From Pseudorasbora parva (taxonomy: Eukaryota; Chordata; Actinopteri; Cypriniformes; Gobionidae), in contig NC_090188.1 in assembly GCF_024679245.1 (NCBI RefSeq), positions 41,260,992 to 41,324,991 of the forward strand: a stretch of DNA of 64,000 bases. The letters run 5' to 3'. Position 1 is the stretch's first letter, and the number at the start of each line of letters is the position of its first letter. Shown one piece after another: positions 1 through 11,213 of this stretch. Position numbers and translations under genes: made by a program. Under the pieces are notes generated by a model. That model was given only the letters and a program-made list of their open reading frames with translations, was not told the origin of the DNA and did not search any database.

Positions 1-1141
1 TGTAACGTAAACTCAAGACCTCATTCACAGCCCTGTGACAATGGGCCTGATAAAAGGAAAAGAGCCTTTAAAAGACCCGAGCTAACTGTGCACTACAAAC
101 GTCTTGACTACTGGGCCATAAATGTCGGAATCTCTGAGTCTCATTTTCCCTGTCTTGCTCTTCAGGGATATGCCTGGATGGGCTTTACTGACGTGATTCA
201 CTGTTTCTCCTCGAAAGTAGAGCTTTGAATGAAGGTCACTGGGCAAGCTGCCTCCGATGAGGTCTTTCTGAGAGGGAGGGCCGCACGTGGCATCTAAGTG
301 GAGCAAGAAGCCAGTAAATAAGAGCAACTATTAGACTCTTTATTGCCCTAATTAATGCTTTATGGAGCTCTCGCTTTCTTTGAATGTTCGTGTAAGGCGC
401 AGGAGGAATGAGAGGGAAGGTGATGAAGTCAGCCAGAGGCATGCTGGGCTTTTAATGCGTGTTGGGCAGGAGTGAATTCCGTAGGGAAGCCCTGTCTGTA
501 TCCATGCGAACCCACAGTGCTGCCAGAGGGCCTTGTTTTACAAGAAAAGCTAAAACACCAGACAGTGTCCCATCAATATACTGCCCGCTGGACTACAATG
601 GACATTACGAAGGCCTGTTCACAACCCCTACGAAACAAAAAATATATTGCAGTATATTGGAAAATATCATATAATATATTAGGCAATATATTCACATATA
701 TGGGATTTAATTTTGCAATATATTACAGGAATATATAATATATTGTACAATACCATCAATATATTATTCCATGAATTTACAATATATTATAATATATTTA
801 AAAGTAATATATTGGTAAATATATTTTCCTTTCGTAAGGGAAGTAAGTCTTAAATATTAGCCAATCCTGTTTATTTCCAATTATCCAGAGAGTAGCTGAT
901 AGAAAGTCGAAATATATGTATATAAAATACTTAATCATGGCAAATAATACCTGTACAAATTGCAGAATTTAAGTAAACACAAACACTGTTAAAAAATATG
1001 AATATGAATTAAAAAAATAAATAATTATATTTTAATATCAATATTATTAATATTATATATATTTAATAGTATATATAGTATACATTTTAGCATCATAACC
1101 CGCAGTCTTCAGTGTCACATGATCTTTCAGAACTGCTTAAG

Positions 1142-1276
<135 letters not shown>

Positions 1277-2034
1277 CAATATTGAAGCCATGCTGCTTAA
1301 TATTTTTTGTGGAAACTGTGATGCATTTTTTCAGGATTCTTTGATGATCACAAAACTTTGAACTATAGTGTATTTTACACATTTACCCAAAATTCAGCAC
1401 TTCTAAATTGACTAATAATCTAAAAATGACCAAATATCAGCCCAGTGGTTATCGAAATATGACTTAAATATTTGCAATTGTTATTTTTCCAGTGCAAAAC
1501 TATTTATACCAAATATGATATTGAATGTTCATCATCGTAATTAAATTATTTGGAATGGTTTTCACCAAGATTAAACAATGTACCAATAATCTGCAAATGA
1601 GTAATGAAATAAAATAAAAATTTCAAACTTGGTATAAAGCATGATTTTTGTAGTTAGCTGTAGTTAAATGCCATAACGGTGTGCTTACAGCATCACAAAA
1701 CACAGTGAAATGTACAGTCTAAAGACAGCTGGTGCGATGAGAGTGGAAAGAGTTAAATGTCTCTGGAGAAGATGGCCCTCACTTGCTTAACGCTCTCATC
1801 AGTCAACGAGTGTCTGCTTTAGACTGCCAATGGAGCATGGAGAAGAGCAGGAGAGTTAGCAAAGAAAGACAAAGCGAATAGGGACAAAATGGTAAAAACA
1901 GGTGAAGCGAGCAGACAGGAGACGGAGGTGCTTCTCAGTGCTTAAATGGCTGTTTTTCCCCCTCTGCTCACCAGTTATATAAACTCTAATCTTCTAAATC
2001 TCCTCTCATTTGTCCTTACATGCACACACACATT

Positions 2035-2060
2035 CTCCCTCCCTCCCTCCCTCCCTCCCT

Positions 2061-2095
<35 letters not shown>
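2035..2095. repeat. (CCCT)n-(CT)n microsatellite
   Basis: Pyrimidine-only tract: CCCT tetramers followed by about 18 CT dinucleotides. It lies in pkdcc intron 5. Confidence 0.95.
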
Positions 2096-2101
<6 letters not shown>

Positions 2102-2667
2102 ACTAAACAGCTGGTTAATTCGGGGGAGATTTGAGGAAACCCATTCACTGCCAGGACTCTGCTGCCTTCTAGTAATTTTAGAATGATCGTATTTACGAGA
2201 TTAGCACATGAACAACACCACAATCACCAGTGGGAAACCCAGGCTTTTCTTTTGTGTATATTCTTCTTTTGTATGTTCTTGTGGTGCCCCCGTCAGCATT
2301 TGGTGCCCTACGTGCTGCGTGTGGTAGGAGCGACGGCACTGTCTCTAAACATTCTTAAATCAAGATCCATTTACTTGAGAAGCAAAATTACTTAAGATGT
2401 TAAGGGCCAGATTTAATGACAGCTTGCACCAGCGCAAACCAGAGCAAGAGCGAGTCCATCATCGAGCTTCATTTGGTTACAGGAGCCGTCGGCAGCGCTG
2501 TCATTTTGTTTCAGACCATGAAATCAACAGTGTCACTAAAGATCTGTACAAAGTTGATACTGACTTTAGACTATACATTTAAGATACAGATGAGATTCCA
2601 GTAGATTTGGAGCCAACACATGTTGCAAAGCTTAAAAAAGTGACAAAAATCAATCATGAAATGAAAG

Positions 2668-4013
2668 CTGCAAGCAGCGATAAAGGTCCCTCACTCCCGG
2701 TGTCTACAGGAAAACAGAGCATAGTGGGCAATATTCACTCAAGTATATTAAAATAGGAGGACTACGTCAGTGATTTGTATTTGGCACACTTCCTGCCACC
2801 AGCTGGTGGCGTTATGACTATAACTACATTTTGCATTGTAGATGTCTTCAGGAGAGTACTCTTATCAAACATGTGAAGTTTGAGGCAGATTGGACATTAT
2901 ATGCCTGAGTTACGACAACTTCCTGTTTCACAGCGAAAACATCCGATTCTGTCAGACCGCCACGGACACGGCCTTCAGCGAAAACTCAAGATCTTCACAA
3001 TTTAACATCACTTAGGCCTTATGATTAGACTGACCAAATATGAGGTTGTTCTGGTTAAATCTCTTGGCGGATTTAGCTAAAGTACAATGTCTGGAAATAG
3101 CAAAAACATTTTGCAGAGAAAATTCAAAATACCTGACTTCCTGTTGGGTTTCAGATTTTGTACTCTGGGTCTTTTTTGTAGTTATTGAGCTGTTACATGT
3201 GTCTACAGAATTTCATACGCGTACGTGAAATGTAGCGCAAACAGCATTTCACTGAAAATTTGTAGGTGGCGTTATTGGGCCATTTTGCCACATCTAATTC
3301 TGAAACCTAGCCTGACAAGCCAGACCCACATCAAGATATTTGGTCTGGAAACTCACCATTGACAGCTCAATCCGAGGGGCGGATAAACGGTTGTCTTTCA
3401 AACTCCCTCTGCACGCGATAGGATAGCGCTACAACCAACCAGAGCAACGAAGGTGAAGCAGAGCAAGCTGACAGATTAAACATTCGCCGTCTCTGGTCGG
3501 CTAAACTCAGAACACATCTTCCCTTTTTAAGAATGACTTCAGTGCCGTTCTTTGTTCTTTTCTCAGAGAAAAGCTTAACTCCAAGTCTTCCAGAGTCGCG
3601 GTCAAAGCTGATTCGAAAGACCGCCGTTCGCCAGTTTCTGTGTTTACTAGAAGCACGCAAACGCAACTCGGCCGTCGTCATTATGGCCCCGCCCGCCGAC
3701 TCTATACACGACCTGATTGGCCCGTCCAGATTGTGAGGAATACAGCTCAGAAGGGTATTGAGAGTTCCTAGACGACACAGGGCAGATTAAATTTGCTGCC
3801 GCTAGGGTGCGTCTAGATTTCTTGTGATATCTGAATGCCCATATCAGACGTACATTTTCACCACATCTGACACTTGTGCAAAGTCTCATCAGTTTTCAAA
3901 CATGTTTAGGCCCTCAAAAATGTGATTCATTTCAGAGAAAAATAAAAATACACCCGAGTAATTCCAGTAGGGTTAGTACCTAACCCTCACACCATCTCTG
4001 CTCGGGCCCTAAT
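2668..4013. mobile_element. Teleost interspersed repeat starting with a GCTGCAAGCAGC hairpin
   Basis: The left end is a short palindrome (GCTGCAAGCAGC) and the right end reads CTCGGGCCCTAATAA. Text of this kind recurs across cyprinid genomes as a repeat; I recognise the pattern but cannot name the family from sequence alone. No coding capacity. It is interrupted by a second repeat at about 3306-3805. Confidence 0.45.
3306..3805. mobile_element. Inner nonautonomous repeat (TAGCCTGACAAGCCAGACC type)
   Basis: A block of different base composition (G+C-richer) inside the previous repeat. It begins CCTAGCCTGACAAGCC and ends near GGGTGCGTCTAGATTTC. It contains no open frame of substance. Boundaries are approximate because no clean target duplication is visible. 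Confidence 0.4.
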
Positions 4014-4318
4014 AACTGGAAGTAATTTTAATTCAACTATTTAAATAAAATGAAAGGGTTCTGAATTAATTGCAAATCTAAGATATTTAATGTATAGTAA
4101 ACATTTGTCTCAACTCTGCTTGTCTTGGATTAGGGAATGAGCTCACTACAGTGCATTCTGGGAATGCATAACTCTGTGAAGGACATATGCTGCCAAGTTA
4201 GGTACTGTATCTTACAAGGTATCATCATTTTTTAGCCCCCCACAGTATTAGAAGTGCCCATGACGCGTTAAAAGGCTGTCTAGATAGTGTTTGGAACAGA
4301 GCCGGAGCAAGAACTGCC

Positions 4319-4488
4319 AGTTACACTTTATTTGAAGGTGTTTAACAGTGCAATTATTCATTTAAGTACACAGTAATAATAATTAACTACATGTACTTAC
4401 TATAGGGCTAGAGTTGCATGAAATTATGCAGTTTATAGTAATTACTGTAGTAACTACATGTAACAAGGACAAAGTGTTACCGAACTGC
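4319..4488. mobile_element. Short MITE, TACATGTACTTAC family (copy 1)
   Basis: Ends TTACACTTTATTT and AAAGTGTTACC form an imperfect terminal inverted repeat. The core ACTACATGTACTTACTATAGGG recurs at 22466-22570, 34966-35092, 35164-35335 and 35967-36132, so this is a dispersed family. It sits just 92 bp past the exon 5 donor. Confidence 0.6.
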
Positions 4489-4579
4489 CTTTGTGAATGA
4501 GCATCTGAGCTTTGGTCAGTTGAAAGTGTTCAGTCATGTCAAATGTCAAGGTGTTTTGGTATCTGTCCGGGTCGCTCAC

Positions 4580-4687
4580 CTGTTTTTTGTGTCTGCGTGT
4601 TGTTCTTGAGGTAAAGTCCGTTCCTGTAGATATCCAGCACTTTTTCCAGGTGAACCAGAGTCTCGTCGGTGTCCCATATCAGCTCTC
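4580..4687 (-). CDS. pkdcc: pkdcc exon 5 (last pkdcc exon inside the window)
   Basis: 108 bp; acceptor TTTCAG|GA, donor AACAG|GTGAGC. It completes a split Gly codon and encodes ELIWDTDETLVHLEKVLDIY followed by RNGLYLKNN, with one N-linked sequon (NNT). It leaves phase 1. The cysteine-rich C-terminal end of the family (about 55-60 residues) is not found between here and position 1, so the remaining exons should lie to the left of the window. Confidence 0.92.
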
Positions 4688-5299
4688 CTGAAACACATTC
4701 ATACAGCATAAACACCTCAACTATTAGCAGTTTACTTTCTGTCATTATGAAAACATTCCTTCGGAGTGATGCTGAAGAGGGCGTTTTGTGATACTGGGAC
4801 AGAAAGATAGGATCGAGGCTGGGCCACCCACGCTACCCGCGGCGGCTTCACGGACTGTTGTGTTCCAGAAAAACAGATTTCAAACACTATCTGACATGCC
4901 ATTATGCTGATGAACATGATGATAGAGCGCATAAGGAAAGGAATTAAGGCCAGAGACAAAGGGCATGCTGGGAGGGACTGAAAGAGAAATGTTGGGATGG
5001 GAAAAGGAGGAATTTGTGAAGGATGTTTGAACAAATGTATTCTCCTCCATAAAAAGGAGTCAACAAAAGGACCTTGATACTTGCTTTCTTTACAGCGAGC
5101 ACATGCATGTACAATAAAAATGATCAAATCATGTGTTTTTTAGGGATAGAAGGAGACATTTATAAGCAAAATTATAATTTAGAAAATAAAAAGTACACTA
5201 GATTTTGAAATATTTCGGATTCAAACTGCATTTAATACTTTTTAATAATTTGGGAATAATATACATAGCTGTACTTTAAACTTTAAATTGTACAAACTG

Positions 5300-5381
<82 letters not shown>

Positions 5382-5390
5382 AACACACAG
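5300..5390. repeat. (TA)n-(CA)n microsatellite
   Basis: About 34 TA dinucleotides followed by a short ACACACAC run, in pkdcc intron 4. Confidence 0.95.
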
Positions 5391-5859
5391 TGTTTCTACT
5401 TTGAGACTTGCACCGCTCATATTTATTTCATGATTTAATTGATTTAATGAGACTAGGTCATTTGTAAGTAGTTACTAAAAATGAACATTCTCAAAACGAT
5501 CTCAGTTCACACTGATCTGCGAAAACTATTAAAATAAAATAGGCCATTAGTTGTCGATGTCACTTTGTAATGAAACACTATTTTCACCGTCACATTTTTG
5601 CAGTTTACGAGACAATGTCATTATATTCAAAAACTTGCACTTTGAAACCAGAAAAGTTTTTCTGGCCCGAAAACGCAGTAAATTAATGTCCAAAACGCAT
5701 AAAAAAGACATGTAAGTCTGGTAAGTGGGATGTGTTTTGGCACTGTTATATCCTTACTGGGAAACCAGCTTCAGGTGGTTCCATAGGTGGGTTTGCATGG
5801 TTTCTAGCTTGTCCCAGCTAGTCATTTATGGTCATTAGTTAGTCCATGATGGTCTAGAT

Positions 5860-6044
5860 CAGGGGATGTTCAAACCTGGTCCTGAAGGGTCATTGTTCTG
5901 CGGAGTTTATCTACAACTTGCCTCAACACACCTGCCTGGAAGTTTCGGGTATGCAAGTATTCCCTGATTCAGGTGTGATTAATTGGGGTTGGAGCTAAAC
6001 TCTGCAGGACTGTGGCCTTCCAGGACCCGGTTTGGACACACCTG
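5860..6044. mobile_element. Short hAT-type MITE (185 bp)
   Basis: Terminal inverted repeat CAGGGGATGTTCAAACC / GGTTTGGACACACCTG. Flanked by an 8-bp near-duplicate, GTCTAGAT (5852-5859) and GTCTAGGT (6045-6052). An 8-bp target duplication plus CAGGGG ends is the hAT signature. Noncoding; in pkdcc intron 4. Confidence 0.8.
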
Positions 6045-6196
6045 GTCTAGGTGGTTGATCAGCTAAACTACCAAATGCTGGATCAAGTTTTGGGCTGAAA
6101 ACAGCTACCAAAACCAGCTTGACCACCCTAAACTGTTATGACCTGCTTTCTTCAGCAGGGAAAAGAGCAGAACTTGGGTAGTGAAACCAAACTGAC

Positions 6197-6276
6197 CTGT
6201 AGAGTTGACAATTTTGTCCAGAAGGGGTCTCAGTGCTGAGGGGGCACTGTGAGGTAACAAGTAGGTGAAGAAAAAT
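6197..6276 (-). CDS. pkdcc: pkdcc exon 4
   Basis: 80 bp; acceptor TTTCTAG|A, donor ACAG|GTCAGT. It completes the split Arg codon and encodes [20 protein letters not shown] and then KIVNST (residues about 375-401), the C-lobe helix region of the VLK family. Intron 3 is only 383 bp, so exons 3 and 4 form a tight pair. Confidence 0.93.
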
Positions 6277-6309
6277 CTAGAAAATATGGGAAAATGGTCA
6301 AATTTTAGT

Positions 6310-6577
6310 ATGGGGAACACATATTCACTATTAACTACGTCTTTTGCCTCAATAAACTCCTTAATTTACTGCTTATTAATAGTTAGTCAGGTAGTTTATG
6401 TAGCATTTAACTTTAGGTATTGGTTATGATTAAGGGATGTAGAATATGGTCATGCAGAATAAGGCATTAATATGTGCTTTATAAGTACTAATAAACAGAC
6501 AATATCCTAGTAAGATGCACGCTAATAAGCAACTAGTTGATAGTTAATAACTGAACCTTAAAATAAAGTGTTACCGG
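6310..6577 (-). mobile_element. MITE, AACTAGTTGCTTATTAGC family (copy 1)
   Basis: Ends in AAAATAAAGTGTTACC. The same sequence recurs at 25075-25285 and 25305-25567 in this orientation and at 27160-27412 inverted, with a shorter relative at 33542-33690. Noncoding, AT-rich; fills most of intron 3 between pkdcc exons 3 and 4. Confidence 0.75.
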
Positions 6578-6659
6578 AAATATTTCACTACACCTTAAAC
6601 ACCCTAAAATGCAGAAATAAAGCAGAAGTCATCTCAGATCTTAGGCAATGAACACACAC

Positions 6660-6934
6660 CTGTAGGCATTGTAGAGGTTTCTCTTTTCATTGATACCCTG
6701 ACAGCAGCCCTTGTGGCAGGGGAGGGTGAAGTTACGAGCAGGGAACTCCATGAGACAGTCTGAAGGAGACGACGGGGAGCAGGGCGTCTCCTCAACACTG
6801 GCGTCATCCAGGTCGGTCACTTTCAACACTCCCTCCACCAGCACGAACTGCCGAGGCCTGAAGTCCAGCAGGGTGATGGAGCCGAGTGGGGAGTGGGCCA
6901 AATAATGCAGCAGCCTCATCAGACTCAAACAGAT
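6660..6934 (-). CDS. pkdcc: pkdcc exon 3 (kinase catalytic core)
   Basis: 275 bp, residues 284-374 plus two bases of codon 375. Acceptor CTGCAG|ATC, donor TACAG|GTGTGT. It carries the VLK catalytic region: [12 protein letters not shown], whose Asp (about D307) stands where other kinases have the HRD aspartate, and the DLD triplet (about 324-326) in place of DFG. A cysteine-rich stretch ([10 protein letters not shown]) follows, typical of a kinase folded in the oxidising secretory pathway. It ends KRNLYNAY and shares an Arg codon with exon 4. Confidence 0.94.
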
Positions 6935-7059
6935 CTGCAGAAACAATATATGATTACTATTATATATTATGGAATATATTACTGAAAGGTTGTATATTCG
7001 TAAACTCTAACCCACATATGAGATGCAGGAAAAAAAAAAAAAACGTATTATGGCCACAA

Positions 7060-7145
7060 TTTACATTTACATTTATGCATTTGGCAGACGCTTTTATCCA
7101 AAGCGACTTACATTGCATTCAAGGTACACATGTTTACATTATTGT
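7060..7145. repeat. Teleost repeat fragment (GGCAGACGCTTTTATCC type)
   Basis: Contains TTGGCAGACGCTTTTATCC and AAAGCGACTTACATTGC, a string I recognise as very common in fish genomes. Only the short conserved part is visible. Confidence 0.5.
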
Positions 7146-7201
7146 CAGTTCAATTTAACTAAAATAAAATGAGGGAATGAATGAATACAATGTGACTACT
7201 A

Positions 7202-7775
7202 AGCCCCTTTCACACTGCGATTCCGGCAAATACACGGATAATGCGACCCGGCATTTGTTCCCAGGCCGCTAGATTTGGTCCATTCACACTGCCAGCGAAA
7301 TACCGTAATATGTGCGCTTTCACACACAACGCTTAACGGTCCCGGGTTGAGTTGACACGTGACATCCTGATGTGACGTATAATGGCGAGCGATCTCAGCT
7401 TCAGTGCGGATAGTAAGGAGCTCAGTGGTCTCCACTTGTGTCCAGTGTGCGCACATTTCTGCTTGTTTAATTTTAGTTTCTTTTGTATACGAGCACTCTG
7501 CGTTTAAAACACCGACTAGCTCTTCTGGCACTGCAGGGTTGTATTATTGAAAAACAAGCTCTAGGAGTCGCACGATAACTAGGTACACGTTGCGGCATTA
7601 GTTTCGGCTTTTGTTCACACAGCGCTCGTCCCGGGTCGAATCCCGCAATATTACTAGGTCCCCGACCCGGGTCGAATTCGGTAATCAATCCCGGGACGTG
7701 GTTGCTTTCACACAGAAGGCGACCCGGCAATGTTCCGGGAATATTGCAGGTCCGACGTGCAGTGTGAAAGGGGCT
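7202..7775. mobile_element. Nonautonomous element with AGCCCCTTTCACACTGC ends (574 bp)
   Basis: Perfect 17-bp terminal inverted repeats: AGCCCCTTTCACACTGC at the left, GCAGTGTGAAAGGGGCT at the right. Flanked by CTA at 7199-7201 and 7776-7778, a 3-bp duplication compatible with PIF/Harbinger-like insertion. The interior carries several CCCGGGTCGAA-type repeats. Noncoding. Confidence 0.78.
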
Positions 7776-8310
7776 CTAGTGTTGTAGTACTCGAGACCGG
7801 TCATGATCTTGTCTTTGTCTCGGACTTAAAGGACTTTGGATTTTATCTCAATACCAGTCAAGACCACAACTGCACCGATTTCACTAAATCGCTGGTGTAC
7901 TGTCTAATTTAACATCATTAATGCGATATGATGTTAAACTTACTGCTTAAAATGCAACTTCTTTGTAATGTAATTTCTTGTGGTACTGTGCTGCCAGGTT
8001 CAAAAGCAATGTTGAATTGTCTCAAAAATGCCCGACATTTATATAAATGACAAAAAATGTATTTAACATAGAATATAATTAAGCAATATCACAAGAGCCA
8101 GAGAGCTGTTTTCATTAATATAATTGTGATTGCAAATTATATTGATTCATACAAACGTTCAATAAACCAGAAGTTAAAATTAATAGACACATTTATTTGC
8201 TAATTTGGCTTTGTTTTAAATCAGCTGCTTTGAACAAATCGGTTGAATAAATGATCCTGTGAATGTTAAATAATGTTAATGTTTCAATGTTTCAAATAAA
8301 TTAATCTTAA

Positions 8311-8911
8311 AGGTCCTGTTCTTCGAAATCCCATCTTTCAAACTTTAGTTAGTGTGTAATGTTGCTGTTAGAGCATAAATAATACCTGTAAAATTATAAA
8401 GCTCAAAGTTCAATGCCAAGCGAGATATTTTATTTAACAGAAGTTCCCTTTCAAAGCCGACAGCGAACGGCCGGTTTGGACTACACCGCTGCACTTACTG
8501 CTGTGATGACGTCACTAGAACCGTTTGTTGACTAAAGCTCCGCCCACAAGAACATGCAAAATAGGGGGCGTGGTCTCGTTGCTCTCCCACGTGGAGAAGA
8601 GCACGCATTGAGCACGTGCATCGCCCCGTCATGGTAAGAGGCGGGAACTTTCCGGGCAACGTGCGCTAAACTGCTGTCCAATCACAACACGGCAACTGCT
8701 GGACCAATCAGAACTCGTTACGTATTTCTGAAGGAGGGACTTCATAGAACAAGGAAATCATCAGGCCATTTTAGGACAGAGGAAACAGCGCTGTACAGAT
8801 AAGTCAACTGTGTGAAAAAAACACGTTTTTTTTACACGCGAAAAATTTACTTGTTATATTGCACACTGTAAACACAATCAAAGCTTCGAAAACACACAAA
8901 AAACTGGACCT
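8311..8911. mobile_element. TTAA-flanked MITE (601 bp), piggyBac-like target site
   Basis: Flanked by TTAA at 8307-8310 and 8912-8915. Ends AGGTCCTGTT and AACTGGACCT form the terminal inverted repeat, with further inverted similarity around TTCGAA. TTAA duplication is the piggyBac hallmark, but the ends are not the classical CCC type, so the superfamily is tentative. Confidence 0.65.
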
Positions 8912-9972
8912 TTAACATTATTTATGAAGGTGTAATTGTACCAATTCAGATGCAACTTCTGTGCCATTAATTTTATTGTCAGTGGTTTGATTGGTAACAG
9001 CACTATAGTGTCTTACTATTCTAATTTTATATATTTACTAAATATAAGTAATTTCTCGGATAGTAGATATGGATCTTTTAGATGAATTTAAGGAGTGCTG
9101 GTCTGGTCTCGCCCGGTCTTGATCTTGGTCTCGCTTTAGGTGGTCTTGACTACAACACTGGTGACTACACTAGAACTAGGGAACAAATAAATAAAAGTCA
9201 TTGGAAGAATCGTGGCCACGATATCTTAGATTTCCTTAGAAAGTGAGGCACCGGCAGAAGTGTGAACAAATACCAAGTTAGGACATTACGCCCCGCCTCT
9301 GCCTAACCGGCTGCTTGTTTGAGACCATCAGGTCTACCCGAAACCGACAGTCAAAATGGACTGTCTCCAGGCACTGCAAGGCCCTCGTTGAAAGAGCCAC
9401 TTGAGTGTGCGAGGCCTGTTGTGTATGTGCATGTTTGCGCGCACACGAGTGTGTTACTTGAGGATTAGTTCTCTTATTGTGTGTGAGGGTACGAGGGGTG
9501 AGGCTGAAGCTCTGGCAGCTGGTACACCTCGCATTCAAGCAACACCCTCATCTACTACGTTCTTAGGGGCAGAATTCAGAGGATTAGACGGCCGTAGGGA
9601 AAGAAGAGGAGGATGGAGATGCAAAGAGGAGTGAGAGGGGTGAACAGAACCCAAAGAAGGAGAGGAGAACATAAAAGAGAAGCAAACAGAGAGGAGATGA
9701 GGGGGTGGAGGAGACACTGCCCGTGCCTTTCACAACAGACAAAAGCTGCTTTTAATACACTCCGGATTAGCAACTACTGGGAAAGGTCAGCCCCCTCGCA
9801 CCATGTGACTGCATGTGTGTTTGTGTCTTGCTTAACGTGGTGGACAACCGGTAGCTTTGGTAAATCCACTGAGAAAGCCATTGTAAGGGAGGCGAGGCCA
9901 TCCAGAACAGCACAACACATTTGGTTTGCTCAAGCATTTTTAACATCCGTACACAAACGCAAGCGTGTGAAC

Positions 9973-11213
9973 TAGGGCTGCAGGATATGGGGGGGGGGGG
10001 AAGTATAGTAGCTATATTTTATTTTTCTGTAATATATAATAAATAAAAATACAAATTATTTAAAAAGCAAAAATATTACTTTTACTCTGAGGAACTTTTT
10101 GAGTGCTGAAAGATTTGGGGAAAACTTGAAAAAAGGCTGTAAAATTACAATACTAATATTAAAGTCCTAAATTCTTAAACGGTAAACAATAGACCTTTTA
10201 TTTTGATAAGTTGCTTGAAAATTATTATCAAATAAAAATATTACATTTAAATTCGATATTTAATTAAAATATGAATTGAAATAAAATACTTAATTTTATT
10301 TTGCTGTAAAATTGCAATACTAAAATTTCAATCTTAATATAATACTATAGTGCTGTAAAAGAGTAATAAAATTGAATTTTACTGTAAAATTACAATACTA
10401 ATATTTCAATATTAATATAAAATAGTACTGTAAAAAGAGTAATGAAATAATTATATTTTATTGTAAAATTGCAATACTAATATTTCAATCTTAATATAAT
10501 ACCACAGTACTGTAAAAAGAGTAATAAAATAATTGTATTTTACTGTAAAAATTGCAATACTAATATTTCAATCTAAATTTAATACTATAGTGCTGTAAAA
10601 GAATAATAACAGAATTGTATCGTAAAATTGCAATACTAATATTTCAATCTTAATATAATACCACAGTACTGTAAAAAGAGTAATACAATAATTGTATTTT
10701 ACTGTAAAATTGCAATGCTAATATTTCAATCTTAATTTAATAATACAGTACTGTGAAAAGAGTAATACAATAATTATATTTTACTGTAAAATTGCAGTAC
10801 TAATATTTTTAACCTTAATTTAATACTATAGTGCAGTAAAAGAGTAATAACAGAATTTTACTGTAAAATTGCAACACTAATATTTAAATCTTAATATAAC
10901 ACAGTACTGAAAAAAATAGTAATAAAATTGTATTTTACTGTAAAATAGCATTACTAATATTTAAATATAAAATTCTTAATTTTCAAACGGTAAACCATCA
11001 AGCTTTAAATAAAAGCAAATAAATTGATGGGCTGCCGGTTTCAGAATGATGCGACACACATGTTCATTTACACGCATGTCCAGTCTGAAGACGCTTCACT
11101 CTGAGACCGGTAGCGCATATCTTTATATCATTAAATCACAGCCTGCACGGTTGTATAATGGCACTAAGCCATTTCACAATATCGATTTTATTTTGATTTA
11201 TCAAGCAGCCCTA
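9973..11213. mobile_element. hAT-like nonautonomous element with an internal tandem array
   Basis: Terminal inverted repeat TAGGGCTGC / GCAGCCCTA. Flanked by GTGTGAAC (9965-9972) and GTGTGAAG (11214-11221), an 8-bp duplication with one mismatch. A G9 run lies near the left end. About half the element is the ~80-bp tandem array annotated separately. No transposase frame. Confidence 0.75.
10300..10985. repeat. ~80-bp minisatellite, about 8-9 copies
   Basis: Each unit contains TGTAAAATTGCAATACTAAT, then TTTCAATCTTAATATAATA and AGTACTGTAAAAAGAGTAATA, with a period of about 80 bp. It lies wholly inside the hAT-like element 9973-11213 and is flanked on both sides by related TTCTTAA...CGGTAAAC text, suggesting internal expansion. 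Confidence 0.85.

Larger units (their letters stand above)
7200..9160. mobile_element. hAT-like element carrying two nested MITEs
   Basis: Ends TAGTGTTGTAGT... and ...ACTACAACACTG are inverted repeats. Flanked by a perfect 8-bp duplication GTGACTAC at 7192-7199 and 9161-9168, as expected for hAT. Its left terminus is split after two bases by the MITE at 7202-7775, and its interior by the TTAA element at 8311-8911. Without these and their duplications the element would be about 780 bp. No transposase coding capacity. In pkdcc intron 2. Confidence 0.8.

Noticed and set aside
82..327. Minus frame at the left edge as possible last pkdcc exon
   Set aside because: Lacks the Cys/Trp-rich C-terminal features of PKDCC; the missing exons are more likely outside the window.
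4732..5127. 131-codon minus frame beside pkdcc exon 5
   Set aside because: Located in intron 4, no similarity to the PKDCC C terminus and no splice signals that would join it in phase.
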